Source of the DNA: Treponema_B putidum
GTDB taxonomy: Bacteria; Spirochaetota; Spirochaetia; Treponematales; Treponemataceae
Length of the DNA: 64,000 nt
Assembly (NCBI RefSeq): GCF_007830595.1
Contig: NZ_VLLD01000015.1
Direction: 5' to 3' (one strand)
Shown piece after piece: positions 51,713-60,507 of the stretch. How positions within the stretch are numbered: position 1 is the first letter of the stretch; each line of letters opens with the position of its first letter. A model generated the notes under the pieces. It was not told the DNA's origin, searched no databases, and was given only the letters and a program-made list of their open reading frames with translations. A program made the translations under genes and the position numbers.

Positions 51713-52848
51713 TGTACCTCCAGTCTTTTTAATATAAAGGAAAGAATGGAACCTGTTTCGGTTATTATAAAGGCTTCAGTGTCTAAGCCTGTTTTTAAAA
51801 AATGGGGCATACCTTTTTTATCAGACAAGCTATTTCCATTTAATTTTACAAATACGGCATACTCGAAATTTTTTGATCCTAAAAGAACATCGGGAAGAAT
51901 GGTTTCAATCTGCCCCTCCAGACTGCCGAATTCGCTGTAAGGAAAGGCAGGAAATTTTAGACGGACTTTCATGTCTTCCCTTATCAAACCGGCTTGTGAA
52001 GAAGGAAGCCTCAGAACAACTCTAAGGTTATCATTAGAGGCAGGAACAATTTTTAGTATTTCTTGACCGCTAAAAATATTGTCTCCGCAATTTAAAGATG
52101 AAATTTCTTGAATTTCGCCTGAAATAGTAGCGTATATGTTAAAAAGTTTTAAATTTTCCATGACCTTAAAAAGCGAGATTTTCAGATTTTCTTTTTGAAG
52201 TTCCAAGGTTTCTTTTTCGGTGAGAAGAGAATGAAAAAAAGAGGTTTTATATTGTTCCAAATCACTTTTGTTCTTTTCAACGTTTAAACTAAGGATTTCA
52301 AGTTTTTTACTTGCCAAGCTAAAGTTGGGAAGAGCTTTTTCTTCTTCAAGCAGCTGGGAATTTGTCTCTAAAGTTTTTTCCAAATTATTTTTGATTGAAA
52401 AATAATTTTCCATACGTTTATAAGCTATTGCTCTTTCAGGCTGTACAAGCATTAAATCTTTTTCCGCACTTTCAATACACATCCGTGCATCTTTAATTTT
52501 CTTTTCAATTTTAGATATTAAATCTTCAAGATTCCGCCTTTCTTTTTCAGAGACCTTATCGTCTATGCTTAAAAGAATATCTCCTTTTTCTACATATTGT
52601 CCCGAAGTAAAATAAATGTTTTTTACGGTTCCTGCTGCAAAACTTTTTACAAAAGAAATGTTTTCTACAGGACGCACCATCCCTGATGTCCTTATGACTT
52701 CTTCTTTTTTTCCGAAAATAAGCCAAAAAATACCAAAAACCGCAAGCAGGCAAATAATAGAAATTACAGAGCTGAAAAAACCGGTCTTTTGCTCTTGTAA
52801 TACCTCTCCGGTATAGCTTAAATCTTCAATATACAATATCTTTTTCAT
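51709..52848 (-). CDS. HlyD-type membrane fusion protein
   Basis: A 379-residue adaptor linking the ABC exporter to the outer-membrane channel. One membrane helix lies at about residues 26-45. A lipoyl half-motif follows (GTVKNIYFTSGQYVEKGDILLSID, residues 70-95), then a long coiled-coil hairpin (95-240), the second lipoyl half (IYATISGEIQEISSLNCGDNIFSGQEIL) and a beta-barrel part. The start at 52848 overlaps the ABC gene stop (ATGA); an open frame twelve codons upstream is not used, because the ribosome binding site GGAGG lies inside it. Confidence 0.9.
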   Translation of the reverse strand: MKKILYIEDLSYTGEVLQEQKTGFFSSVISIICLLAVFGIFWLIFGKKEEVIRTSGMVRPVENISFVKSFAAGTVKNIYFTSGQYVEKGDILLSIDDKVSEKERRNLEDLISKIEKKIKDARMCIESAEKDLMLVQPERAIAYKRMENYFSIKNNLEKTLETNSQLLEEEKALPNFSLASKKLEILSLNVEKNKSDLEQYKTSFFHSLLTEKETLELQKENLKISLFKVMENLKLFNIYATISGEIQEISSLNCGDNIFSGQEILKIVPASNDNLRVVLRLPSSQAGLIREDMKVRLKFPAFPYSEFGSLEGQIETILPDVLLGSKNFEYAVFVKLNGNSLSDKKGMPHFLKTGLDTEAFIITETGSILSFILKRLEVQ

Positions 52849-55001
52849 GCTACAATTTCCTCCGCTCCATTTTGTGTTTCCCACAATTTTGAATAAAGGC
52901 CATCCTTTTCCAGCAAATCGGCATGAGTCCCCGATTCAAGTATTTTTCCTTTGTCAAATACAAATATCTTGTCACAGTCTTTAATGGAACTTAGCCTATG
53001 TGCGATAATTATAGATGTACGCCCTGAAGTAATTTCTTTTAAAGTACCTAGAATTTCATTTTCAGAAATTCCGTCCAGAGCTGATGTCGCTTCATCTAAA
53101 ATTAGAATTGAAGGGTTATGTAAGAGAATACGCGCAATAGCTATACGCTGCCTCTCGCCACCCGAAAGAGTTGTACCATGTTCTCCTACAAAGGTATTGT
53201 ATCTATCCGGAAGAGCTTCGATATATGAAGAAGCACCTGAAATATCTGCCGCAGCAATCATCCGCCTATAATCGCAGTTTCCTGAACTCCAATTTATATT
53301 TTCAGCTATCGAACCTGAAAACAAAAGTATTTCCTGCGGAACATAACCTATGTGTTTTCGATAAGAATCCGTCTTTAAATCTTTTAAATTTATGTTATCG
53401 ATAAAAATATCACCTTCTTGAGGAGAATAAAATTTCATTAACAGTTTCGCAAGGGTCGTTTTTCCCGATCCGGAGGCACCTACAAAGGCAACTCTTTCCC
53501 CGGGATTGATACTCATATTTATATTGCTCAAATTTGTTAAATGCGGATCATAGTTAAAAGAAAGATTTTTTATATCTATTTTTCCTGAAAAACCTTCCGT
53601 TTCAATTTTTCCGTTATCCAAATCCTCTTCCGTTGCTTCATCAAAAATTTCTGCAAGCCTCTCAGCTGCAACATAGGCTTCTTGCAGCTGAGGCTGGAGA
53701 GTCAATAATCTTGCAAGAGGATCTAAAAAGTATCCGGAAAGAATAACAAAAGAAATCAACTGACCTAAGGACATTGAGCCGTTTAATATATTCAAACTTC
53801 CCATCCAATAAATAGCCAAAGTTCCGCATCCTCCGATAAAATTTTGAATACTGTTTTGATAATTCGAAAACGAGCCTAAATTAATTCCTTTTCGAATAGC
53901 ATTTACAATTTTAAATTCGGCACGGTCTACAGCCTTGTCTTCGGCCCCTAAAGCCTTGATTGTTGCGATTCCGTTTAAACTTTCTACAATGCAGGAATGT
54001 TTTTCTGCCTCGGCAGCAGCTCTTTTTCTAATTTTTGTTTGATAAGGTTTTGCATAAAACCATACAAGAATCGAGCTGATTATAACGGGAATAATAGCTG
54101 CAACCAGTAGATTGGAGCCCAATGAAATTAAAAATACGGATCCGAAAATCAGCATAAGAGAATCTAAGACTACGGTTAATGCCGTAGCAGAAATTACCTG
54201 CCTTATGGTTCCCGTATCGTTCATCCTGGCAATAATTTCACCTGTCTTTTTTTGAGTAAAAAAACGCATCGGCAGATGAAGCACATGTTCAAAATATCGG
54301 TGCACCAAGACCATATCTATTTTAAAACTCATATGCATCAAGAGTTGATTCCGGGCAAGAGCTAAAAGAGTCCTAAACATAACCACTCCTAAAAAACCTA
54401 TCGAAAAACTTGTGAGAGAGTCGTTTAGACTTGAGCTTAGAACCTCATCAATTAAAAACCTAAAATAAAAGGCGCTTATGATACCAAGAAAAGACAATAT
54501 AACGCTTGCCGCAAAAATTTCAACACATATTTTTTTATGAGATTTTAAAATACTCAAAAACCTAAACAAGCCCTTTGATGAATCTTTTCCGGAAAAATTA
54601 TGGCCGGGTAAAACTATAAAAAATACGCCCGTCCACATATTTTTAAAAGTTTCTATGTCTATTTTTTTAGAGCCGCCCGAAGGATCAATTAAATGAACAT
54701 ACTTTGAATCCCATCGATAAACAGTGCAATAAAAATTCTCATTTTCTTTTACTATGTGGGCAATACAGGGCAGAGGAATGTTTTTAGGAAGTTCTTTTGA
54801 CTCGGAAACAGCTCCGCGGCACGAAAAACCTAGGGTTTCGGCGGCATGAATTATGCCCCATCCCGACAAACGGTTTTTGTTGTGCCGTAAGATTTCCCGT
54901 ATATTTTCTACTGCTATTGGCTTACCATAATGTCTGCATATATTGGCAATACATACAGCTCCGCAATCATCTTGATTTGTTTGTAAAATAATATTTTTCA
55001 T
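52845..55001 (-). CDS. Type I secretion ABC exporter with C39-like domain
   Basis: A 718-residue exporter. Residues 1-135 are a C39 peptidase-like domain: Gln7, Asp12 and the cysteine Cys13 are present (QTNQDDCGAVC), and the Asp is in LIDPSGG, but the catalytic His (H-Y/F-V-V in relatives) is replaced by Asn in NFYCTV. Six membrane helices follow (about 155-440). The ATPase has GASGSGKTT, LSGGERQR and ILILDEATSALD. GAGAGG precedes the ATG at 55001; 23 upstream in-frame codons are hydrophobic but unsupported. It may export peptides with double-glycine leaders, or, if the domain is inactive, work like HlyB. Confidence 0.92.
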   Translation of the reverse strand: MKNIILQTNQDDCGAVCIANICRHYGKPIAVENIREILRHNKNRLSGWGIIHAAETLGFSCRGAVSESKELPKNIPLPCIAHIVKENENFYCTVYRWDSKYVHLIDPSGGSKKIDIETFKNMWTGVFFIVLPGHNFSGKDSSKGLFRFLSILKSHKKICVEIFAASVILSFLGIISAFYFRFLIDEVLSSSLNDSLTSFSIGFLGVVMFRTLLALARNQLLMHMSFKIDMVLVHRYFEHVLHLPMRFFTQKKTGEIIARMNDTGTIRQVISATALTVVLDSLMLIFGSVFLISLGSNLLVAAIIPVIISSILVWFYAKPYQTKIRKRAAAEAEKHSCIVESLNGIATIKALGAEDKAVDRAEFKIVNAIRKGINLGSFSNYQNSIQNFIGGCGTLAIYWMGSLNILNGSMSLGQLISFVILSGYFLDPLARLLTLQPQLQEAYVAAERLAEIFDEATEEDLDNGKIETEGFSGKIDIKNLSFNYDPHLTNLSNINMSINPGERVAFVGASGSGKTTLAKLLMKFYSPQEGDIFIDNINLKDLKTDSYRKHIGYVPQEILLFSGSIAENINWSSGNCDYRRMIAAADISGASSYIEALPDRYNTFVGEHGTTLSGGERQRIAIARILLHNPSILILDEATSALDGISENEILGTLKEITSGRTSIIIAHRLSSIKDCDKIFVFDKGKILESGTHADLLEKDGLYSKLWETQNGAEEIVA

Positions 55002-55083
55002 ATATACCTCTCTATATTTTTTATAGTTTTTTTTTGCAACAAATAGCAAAATTTTAAAAAATAAATACAAAAAAAATTAGAGC

Positions 55084-55112
55084 TTGAAAAAAAATAAAAA
55101 AAAGAGTATCAT
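55084..55112 (+). promoter_or_regulatory. Promoter of the lipoprotein-LysM operon
   Basis: TTGAAA and TATCAT are 17 bp apart, with an all-purine A-rich spacer. The predicted start near 55119 yields a leader of about 175 nt. Confidence 0.6.
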
Positions 55113-55135
55113 TATTTTATATATTGGGAGGTGCA

Positions 55136-55252
55136 ATAAACAGTTCGGCACAAATGGTGCCTCTCTGTTTATCTGCCGAGTTTGCCTTTCCGGCAAACAT
55201 CGCATTATTGTATGCAGTTTGTAAACAAACTGCTTGAAAAAACTTTTTTCAA
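55136..55252 (+). ncRNA. Structured 5' leader with serial stem-loops
   Basis: Three perfect stems follow each other. H1 is ATAAACAG/CTGTTTAT (55136-55172), with a second inner stem GGCAC/GTGCC. H2 is GTTTGCC/GGCAAAC (55180-55198), with loop TTTCC. H3 is GCAGTTTG/CAAACTGC (55214-55233), with loop TAAA. A fourth, TTGAAAAAA/TTTTTTCAA (55234-55252), overlaps a T run. I recognise no known riboswitch class. H1 recurs at 62543-62581. A cis-regulatory leader is inferred. Confidence 0.55.
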
Positions 55253-55294
55253 AAATTTGATAATTTTTTCAAAAACTTTTTATGGGAGGTATCA

Positions 55295-56344
55295 ATGAAA
55301 AAAAATTGTAAAATGATCATTATTCTGTCCGCCCTTGTGTTAATTTTGTTTTCCGCCTGTGCATCAAAACAAAAAACACAAGACGCTGAGCCGAAGCCGA
55401 AAATTGAAGAGCCGGAAGTTGTCGAAATAAAACCCGAAACTCCGAAACAGGAAACCGTTAAACCTGAAGACCCTCTTCTTGCAAAAATTAAGCTTTTTCA
55501 AGGAAAAAACGGAAAAGTAAATCAGGCGAGAAAAAAAGCCATGGATTTGAAAGCAGACAAAGCATATCCCGATTTCTTTAAAACTGCGGAAGATGTTAAA
55601 CAAACGGCCGACACAGATGCTCAAGCAGGAAACTTAAAAGAAGCTATAGCTAAATACGAAGAAGCTATAATCAGATATGAAACCCTTCGCAATCTTACAG
55701 AAGCGGCTAATTTACGAGCCGAGATAGAAACTAACGGTTTTGCCGCATATAACCCTACAGACTATGTCGATGCCGAAAGATATTCGATCAACACATCAGA
55801 TCATTATCCTTTAGACTATAAAATGGCAAAAGAATCTTCGGAAGATGCCTTACAACTCTATAAAAAAGTAGTAAATAAGGGTTATTTTGAATTTACCAAA
55901 ACGTCAAAAGACACCGCAAAAGAGTATAAAGATGACTGTGATTCAATCAAAGTAGCAAGAAGCAGAAAAGAAGAATACAACAAGGCTGTAAGAACCTATA
56001 ACCGTGGAAAATCGGCCGCCGACAGATCAAACTATAAGGAAGCCTACCAGTCGTATAATGAAGCTGCAAAAATCTTTGCAAAACTATACGAAGAAGTAGC
56101 TTTAAAACGAGCAGAAGCGGAAAAAGCAATGGCAGAAGCTGCAAAGCGGCAACAAGAAAGCTCGGATTTGGCCTTAGAAGCCGATCAGGAAGCTCCATTG
56201 ACCGAAACCGGAGAAGGATTTACCGAAGGAGAGCTTGATTTACAAAACCTTTCTACACCTCAGACCGGAGCACCTGTTGAAAACATAAACACACATGGAG
56301 ATGAGCCTGAAAACAGCCAAACTAGCGAAGGAGGAAACCAATAA
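55295..56344 (+). CDS. Lipoprotein with helical repeats
   Basis: A 349-residue predicted lipoprotein. The signal peptide ends at lipobox FSAC (Cys22). A Pro/Glu/Lys-rich linker covers about residues 25-60. The body is helical, with repeated Ala/Lys/Tyr-rich segments (for example NLKEAIAKYEEAIIRYETL and DRSNYKEAYQSYNEAAKIFAKLYEEV), similar to TPR-like pairs. The C-terminal 50 residues are acidic and disordered. GGGAGG precedes the ATG. It overlaps the LysM gene (TAATG), so the two probably work together at the cell envelope. Specific function unknown. Confidence 0.8.
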   Translation: MKKNCKMIIILSALVLILFSACASKQKTQDAEPKPKIEEPEVVEIKPETPKQETVKPEDPLLAKIKLFQGKNGKVNQARKKAMDLKADKAYPDFFKTAEDVKQTADTDAQAGNLKEAIAKYEEAIIRYETLRNLTEAANLRAEIETNGFAAYNPTDYVDAERYSINTSDHYPLDYKMAKESSEDALQLYKKVVNKGYFEFTKTSKDTAKEYKDDCDSIKVARSRKEEYNKAVRTYNRGKSAADRSNYKEAYQSYNEAAKIFAKLYEEVALKRAEAEKAMAEAAKRQQESSDLALEADQEAPLTETGEGFTEGELDLQNLSTPQTGAPVENINTHGDEPENSQTSEGGNQ

Positions 56345-57045
56345 TGAAAAAGCTTATTACAATCTTAATATTTTTGATGGTTTTAATACCTCTTTTTGCC
56401 GTATCCTATGATGACAACGAATATCAAAGAAAAAGCAGGGCTTATACGGAACTTGCAGCAAAGGCCTATGATGAAGGAGATTACGAAGCCTCAATAGAAT
56501 ACTCAAAACTTGCAGAAAGCTATGCACAGCAATCGGCAGACTTTATCCAAAGAATGTTGGCTAAAACCGAAGCCGAACAAGAAATGAACAAGGCCCGCAC
56601 AAGATTCACTTGGGCAAAAGCGAACGGAGCCGAAGAAAAATATCCTGATGCTTATAAAACAGCGGAAGAAGCCTTAAATGCAGGGGGCATAGCCTTCGAT
56701 AACGAAAACTACGATGTAGCAGTCGTATGTGCCCAAAGAGTAATAGATGCTCTTTCGGTAGTTAAGGGAAAAGACAACACAGGCCTTGCAGAACTCCCTT
56801 CTCAATATAGGGTAAGAACTTGGAGAGGAGAAAAGGACTGTTTGTGGAACATTGCAGCCAAAAAGGAAATATATGGAAACCCCTTTATGTGGCGCAAACT
56901 ATATGAGGCTAATAAGGATAAGCTCCCCGACCCCAAAAATCCAAACTGGGTAGAACCCGGTATAATTTTAACGATTCCGTCAATTAAGGGAGAAAAAAGA
57001 TCCGGCCTTTACGATCCTTCAACAACCTATAAAAATTTTAAATAA
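56344..57045 (+). CDS. TPR-like protein with C-terminal LysM domain
   Basis: A 233-residue exported protein with signal peptide MKKLITILIFLMVLIPLFAVS. Residues 25-150 are helical repeats (AYDEGDYEASIEYSKLAESYAQQ), and residues 160-218 form a LysM-type peptidoglycan-binding domain (CLWNIAAKKEIYGNPFMWRKLYEANKDKL...EPGIILTIPS). It probably sits in the periplasm bound to murein, partnered with the upstream lipoprotein. The stop is followed by a terminator hairpin. Confidence 0.88.
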   Translation: MKKLITILIFLMVLIPLFAVSYDDNEYQRKSRAYTELAAKAYDEGDYEASIEYSKLAESYAQQSADFIQRMLAKTEAEQEMNKARTRFTWAKANGAEEKYPDAYKTAEEALNAGGIAFDNENYDVAVVCAQRVIDALSVVKGKDNTGLAELPSQYRVRTWRGEKDCLWNIAAKKEIYGNPFMWRKLYEANKDKLPDPKNPNWVEPGIILTIPSIKGEKRSGLYDPSTTYKNFK

Positions 57046-57054
57046 GAAATTAAA

Positions 57055-57089
57055 AAAGCCTCCAAATTTTAAAATGTTCTGGAGGCTTT
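57055..57089. terminator. Bidirectional terminator
   Basis: AAAGCCTCCA and TGGAGGCTTT form a perfect ten-pair stem, with A- and T-rich flanks on both sides, between the convergent LysM and deacetylase-like genes. Confidence 0.85.
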
Positions 57090-57117
57090 CCTACAAGAGA
57101 TTTTATCGACAACTTTA

Positions 57118-59478
57118 TTAAGAACCCAGTACTGTTCTTACATCGGTAATCTCATATCCCATCTCAGTTAAAACATCAATTAAAAGCTGCAAACTATAGT
57201 AAAGATAATCGCCTCTACTTGAAAGAGCTTTACCTATGCGTATGGGAATTATGGAGCCAGGCTGAACCGAATCAGCTATATCCTCAATCAGCTCCGCAGA
57301 AGACTTATAAAGGGACGGTACGGTCAATTTTTCATCGGCACTAAGCCAATCGGCCACACGCACATCCGGTGAAATAAAAACATAGCCTGCACTTTTTCCT
57401 GCATTTACAATGAGAGAAGAAGAAATATAATGAGGGGTATGCCAAATAAGAGAAAGCTCGGAACCTGTGAGAGAATAAAAATTATCTTCATTTCGGGCAA
57501 GTCCCTGCTTTATAAAATTATCATCTATTCTATAACCCGTATCGTTTAAATTCCATGTGGTAAAAAAGAGCGAACCGCACTGGTGTCCGCTTTTTACAAT
57601 CTCTTTTACGGCATTGGGGTTTTGCCTCATGGCTTCTCCGTTTATAAAAAAAGTTGAATTTATATTATTCTTTTTTAAGGTATAAAGAATACTCGCAATT
57701 CCGTCCATATCGTCCATGGCATCAAATACCAAGGCAACACGTTTTTTTCCGTTCCGGCTTCCATGCGAAAAAACGGAAGAAGAATTGAGACTCTCAAACG
57801 AAGATTTTTTTTGAGCCGTATCCCGATCCCGTAAAAAGCCTCCGTCTTCCAACAATGGGCGCGTTATAAAATCTTTAAGGCGGCGGATATAAATCATATT
57901 TGAAAAATAGCCCGAATTTGAATCTATATAAATTCTATCTGAAAGATTTGTGTTTTTCTTTTGCATAATTTTTTTTGGAGAAAGTGTCCATGTTAAATTT
58001 GAAATGTATTGCAAAATTTCTACACTATCGGAGGCCGAAAGCTCACTATCGGGCTCATCATTAGGGCTGCTTTTTAAACTTATTAAAATTTCCTTGCCTG
58101 AATCCGACCAGCTATAATCCTGCATAGCCGAAACGGAAATTTTTTTCTTACTTATGTCCGAAAAGCTATCCTTAAAACTATACTCGTAAATATAATTTTC
58201 ACCGCCTAAAAAAACGGTAAAGTTATTTTTCCAAACAGCCGAAAAGATTTTTTCATCGGAAAAAACATTTATCTTTTTCCATGAAGAGCCTCCGTTTTCT
58301 TCCGTATGTGAAGTATCATAAAAAACTATGCCCTCATCTTCCTTAAAAGCGGCAACTTCAAAATTAGGAGAGGCTGCTAAAAACGAGCTTTTTTCTAAAA
58401 TGGGAATCCTTTCAAAACTTGAAGAAGAAGGAGGAATTTGCCATGCCCTTAAAATTTTTGCTCCGCCTTCAAGGCCTTCGGCAAAAACAATCGGAGAATT
58501 ATCTTTCCAATGAACATAGACTTCAGCAGTATTCCCCGGAAGCAATAAATAAGGAATAGAGTCTGAGGAGTAAACATTTATATAATCGTCCCCATCCAGT
58601 TTAATATGGTAAACATTTCTTTTGTCTTTAACAAAAACGGCGGTCTTACCGTCAGGTGCTATAAAAATGGAATCAAAGGTCTGAGAAAAATCCGAAGGTA
58701 TTTTTGCCGCAAGTTTTCCTGTCGAAAATAATGGAGCGTAAAAAGCCTTTGTAAAAAGCTCTATAGAGGAAGCCTTATAAAGGGCATTCCCCGATAAAAA
58801 AACAAATTCCGAGGAAGAAATCCATTTTAAATTTTTTATTTTGCCTTGAGAAAGTTTTCTAAAATTCTTATCGGGAAAAGAAGCTGCAGAAAACCATTCA
58901 GGCCGTGCAAAATAGATTATCGAATCGTCTTCATACAAAATAATTTTTGAATCAGGCGACCAGGATACGGGAAGATCATTTCGGACGGTTTTGTTACTCA
59001 ATATATATCTTCGGCCCGTATGGGTGTCAACCAGTACGAGCCGACCGAAAACAAGGGATTCAGGCTCTACCAATGTAAGCCATCTTCCGTCAGGGCTTGA
59101 TTTTATATTGTTAAAAGCTCCTATCTTTGACGAATTGGATGCTGAAAGAGGTTCAAAATCCGAATTAAAATCAACAGCCCCGGAATTAAGATCAAGCCTT
59201 ATAATACCGAAGCGGTTTGAAACTTGTAAAAATTTATTGTTCCCTAAAAGCTGCAACTTTTCGGGAAAAAATGTAAGCTGTTCTATTTTATTTTTTTCAT
59301 GTGAATACTTAAAAAGAGTTTTATATGAATAGTCGTCACAAGCATTCGTTTTGATCTCGAATAAAATATCTCCTTCATTATTTATATCGGCAGATTCAAA
59401 AGAAAGCTCGGGATGAAGACTTAATAAGCTAAAAAAAACAAAGCAAACCGATAAGATAAATTTTGATTTTTCTTTCAT
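57118..59478 (-). CDS. Beta-propeller protein with degenerate NodB (polysaccharide deacetylase) domain
   Basis: A 786-residue exported protein with signal peptide MKEKSKFILSVCFVFFSLLSLHPELS. Residues about 30-500 are WD40/TolB-like repeats (SPDGRWLTLVEPE, SWSPDSKIILYED). The C-terminal 230 residues have the NodB fold (ALVFDAMDDMDGIASILYTLKKNNINSTFFINGEAM). The metal ligands look lost: the usual TFDDG reads VFDAM, and the H-x3-H motif after GHQCG reads SLFFTTW, so deacetylation is doubtful. The start is ATG 59478 behind ACGGAG; it is the last gene of a three-gene operon. Confidence 0.8.
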   Translation of the reverse strand: MKEKSKFILSVCFVFFSLLSLHPELSFESADINNEGDILFEIKTNACDDYSYKTLFKYSHEKNKIEQLTFFPEKLQLLGNNKFLQVSNRFGIIRLDLNSGAVDFNSDFEPLSASNSSKIGAFNNIKSSPDGRWLTLVEPESLVFGRLVLVDTHTGRRYILSNKTVRNDLPVSWSPDSKIILYEDDSIIYFARPEWFSAASFPDKNFRKLSQGKIKNLKWISSSEFVFLSGNALYKASSIELFTKAFYAPLFSTGKLAAKIPSDFSQTFDSIFIAPDGKTAVFVKDKRNVYHIKLDGDDYINVYSSDSIPYLLLPGNTAEVYVHWKDNSPIVFAEGLEGGAKILRAWQIPPSSSSFERIPILEKSSFLAASPNFEVAAFKEDEGIVFYDTSHTEENGGSSWKKINVFSDEKIFSAVWKNNFTVFLGGENYIYEYSFKDSFSDISKKKISVSAMQDYSWSDSGKEILISLKSSPNDEPDSELSASDSVEILQYISNLTWTLSPKKIMQKKNTNLSDRIYIDSNSGYFSNMIYIRRLKDFITRPLLEDGGFLRDRDTAQKKSSFESLNSSSVFSHGSRNGKKRVALVFDAMDDMDGIASILYTLKKNNINSTFFINGEAMRQNPNAVKEIVKSGHQCGSLFFTTWNLNDTGYRIDDNFIKQGLARNEDNFYSLTGSELSLIWHTPHYISSSLIVNAGKSAGYVFISPDVRVADWLSADEKLTVPSLYKSSAELIEDIADSVQPGSIIPIRIGKALSSRGDYLYYSLQLLIDVLTEMGYEITDVRTVLGS

Positions 59479-59489
59479 AAAAAACTCCG

Positions 59490-59672
59490 TCAATTTTCCG
59501 TCAATATATTTGAATGGGTGTTAATAATATAAGTCAACTCTTCTTCAAGTTTTTCCAAGGATTCCTCCATTTCGGTTATCTTCCTTATTGCAATTTTTTT
59601 TTGAATTTCACCTATTTTGCCGAAAACTTCGTCTATTTCTTTGCGGTCTTCACCGGCCATTGCTTTGTTCAT
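59490..59672 (-). CDS. Small coiled-coil protein
   Basis: A 60-residue charged helical protein (IDEVFGKIGEIQKKIAIRKITEMEESLEKLEEEL). No known family recognised. AAGGAG sits eight bases before ATG 59672; an upstream GTG overlaps that site and is rejected. It lies 15 bp after the gene at 59688 and 11 bp before the propeller protein, so it belongs to that operon. Confidence 0.7.
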   Translation of the reverse strand: MNKAMAGEDRKEIDEVFGKIGEIQKKIAIRKITEMEESLEKLEEELTYIINTHSNILTEN

Positions 59673-59687
59673 TTTAATCACTCCTTT

Positions 59688-60296
59688 TTAAGAAATCAGA
59701 GCAGTTATATTCTTTCGGAATTCACCGGACGTAATTTCCCCATTGATAAAACTTTTTATCTCCTGTTTTATCCTCATAGGAAAACGGCTCCAATATTTTT
59801 CAGTCCAATTCCCCATAGTAGTTTTTAACTCATCGTTTTCTTTTGCACTCATTTCGCCTATACTGTAAGAAACAAATTGCAAAATCATTCCGTATAATAC
59901 ATCGGCAGGAATGCCGTCAACTTTTCCGTTTTTTGCAAGACTTTTTATAGTTCCGTCATAGGAACCTTGTTCGGGAATCCAAGAGTCGATAAGAGCCTTC
60001 ATCTGATCCTCAGAAAGTTCCGGAGCTTCCTTTAAAAGCATATCGGCCGCAAAATCACGGAAAGTGTGACGTACGCCTTCAAGACTTGACTGAATCGACT
60101 TGTTGATGGATTCGGACATTTGCTTTGCCATATTTTCCGGATTTATAGCTGCAAGGGGACTTGAAGCTGAAGCCTCATTTCTTTTCCGTTCCAAGGCAGC
60201 TGCAATCACCTCTATTTCCCTTTCCCCGGCCCTATTTAGGATATAATCAACGGCATCAAAAAGCTCCCACTCCTTATTTTGCATATCATTAGCCAT
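59688..60296 (-). CDS. Hypothetical protein, first gene of the propeller-protein operon
   Basis: A 202-residue soluble, mostly helical protein that I cannot assign. Blocks include DAVDYILNRAGEREIEVIAAALERKR and the C-terminal RFPMRIKQEIKSFINGEITSGEFRKNI. No signal peptide or motif is visible. The ATG at 60296 lies seven bases after a TATAAT and has no Shine-Dalgarno sequence, so the message is probably leaderless, while the next gene has a strong one. Confidence 0.7.
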   Translation of the reverse strand: MANDMQNKEWELFDAVDYILNRAGEREIEVIAAALERKRNEASASSPLAAINPENMAKQMSESINKSIQSSLEGVRHTFRDFAADMLLKEAPELSEDQMKALIDSWIPEQGSYDGTIKSLAKNGKVDGIPADVLYGMILQFVSYSIGEMSAKENDELKTTMGNWTEKYWSRFPMRIKQEIKSFINGEITSGEFRKNITALIS

Positions 60297-60303
60297 GTCT
60301 TTT

Positions 60304-60332
60304 ATTATACATCTTTTTTAAGGCTTTGAAAA
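60304..60332 (-). promoter_or_regulatory. Promoter of the 60296-57118 operon
   Basis: TTTTCA and a perfect TATAAT on the minus strand are 17 bp apart. The -10 box ends 7 bp before the ATG at 60296. Confidence 0.6.
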
Positions 60333-60350
60333 GAGATGATTTTCCATATA

Positions 60351-60402
60351 AATCAACACCCCCGATGCAAGCATTACCGAGAAATGGCGGATATTAACCG
60401 CA
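60351..60402 (-). repeat. Dispersed intergenic repeat, copy B
   Basis: This is the counterpart, in inverted orientation, of 603-654. On the minus strand it reads TGCGGTTAATATCCGCC ... GTTGATT. It lies in the 307-bp gap between the divergent gene at 60296 and htpG; the remainder of that gap holds the two promoters and the htpG leader hairpins. Confidence 0.7.
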
Positions 60403-60507
60403 CGAATACAATTCCATCCTCTTGCCTTTTTACTGATAATTTATTACTTTTTAAAACATATTGATTTAATATTACATTTTTAAATACCCCTTTGCGGTTT
60501 ATTTTGA

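Noticed and set aside
55119..55294. Known riboswitch class (for example c-di-GMP, TPP, cobalamin) in the lipoprotein leader
   Set aside because: I could not match any conserved core of those classes; only simple perfect stems are visible.
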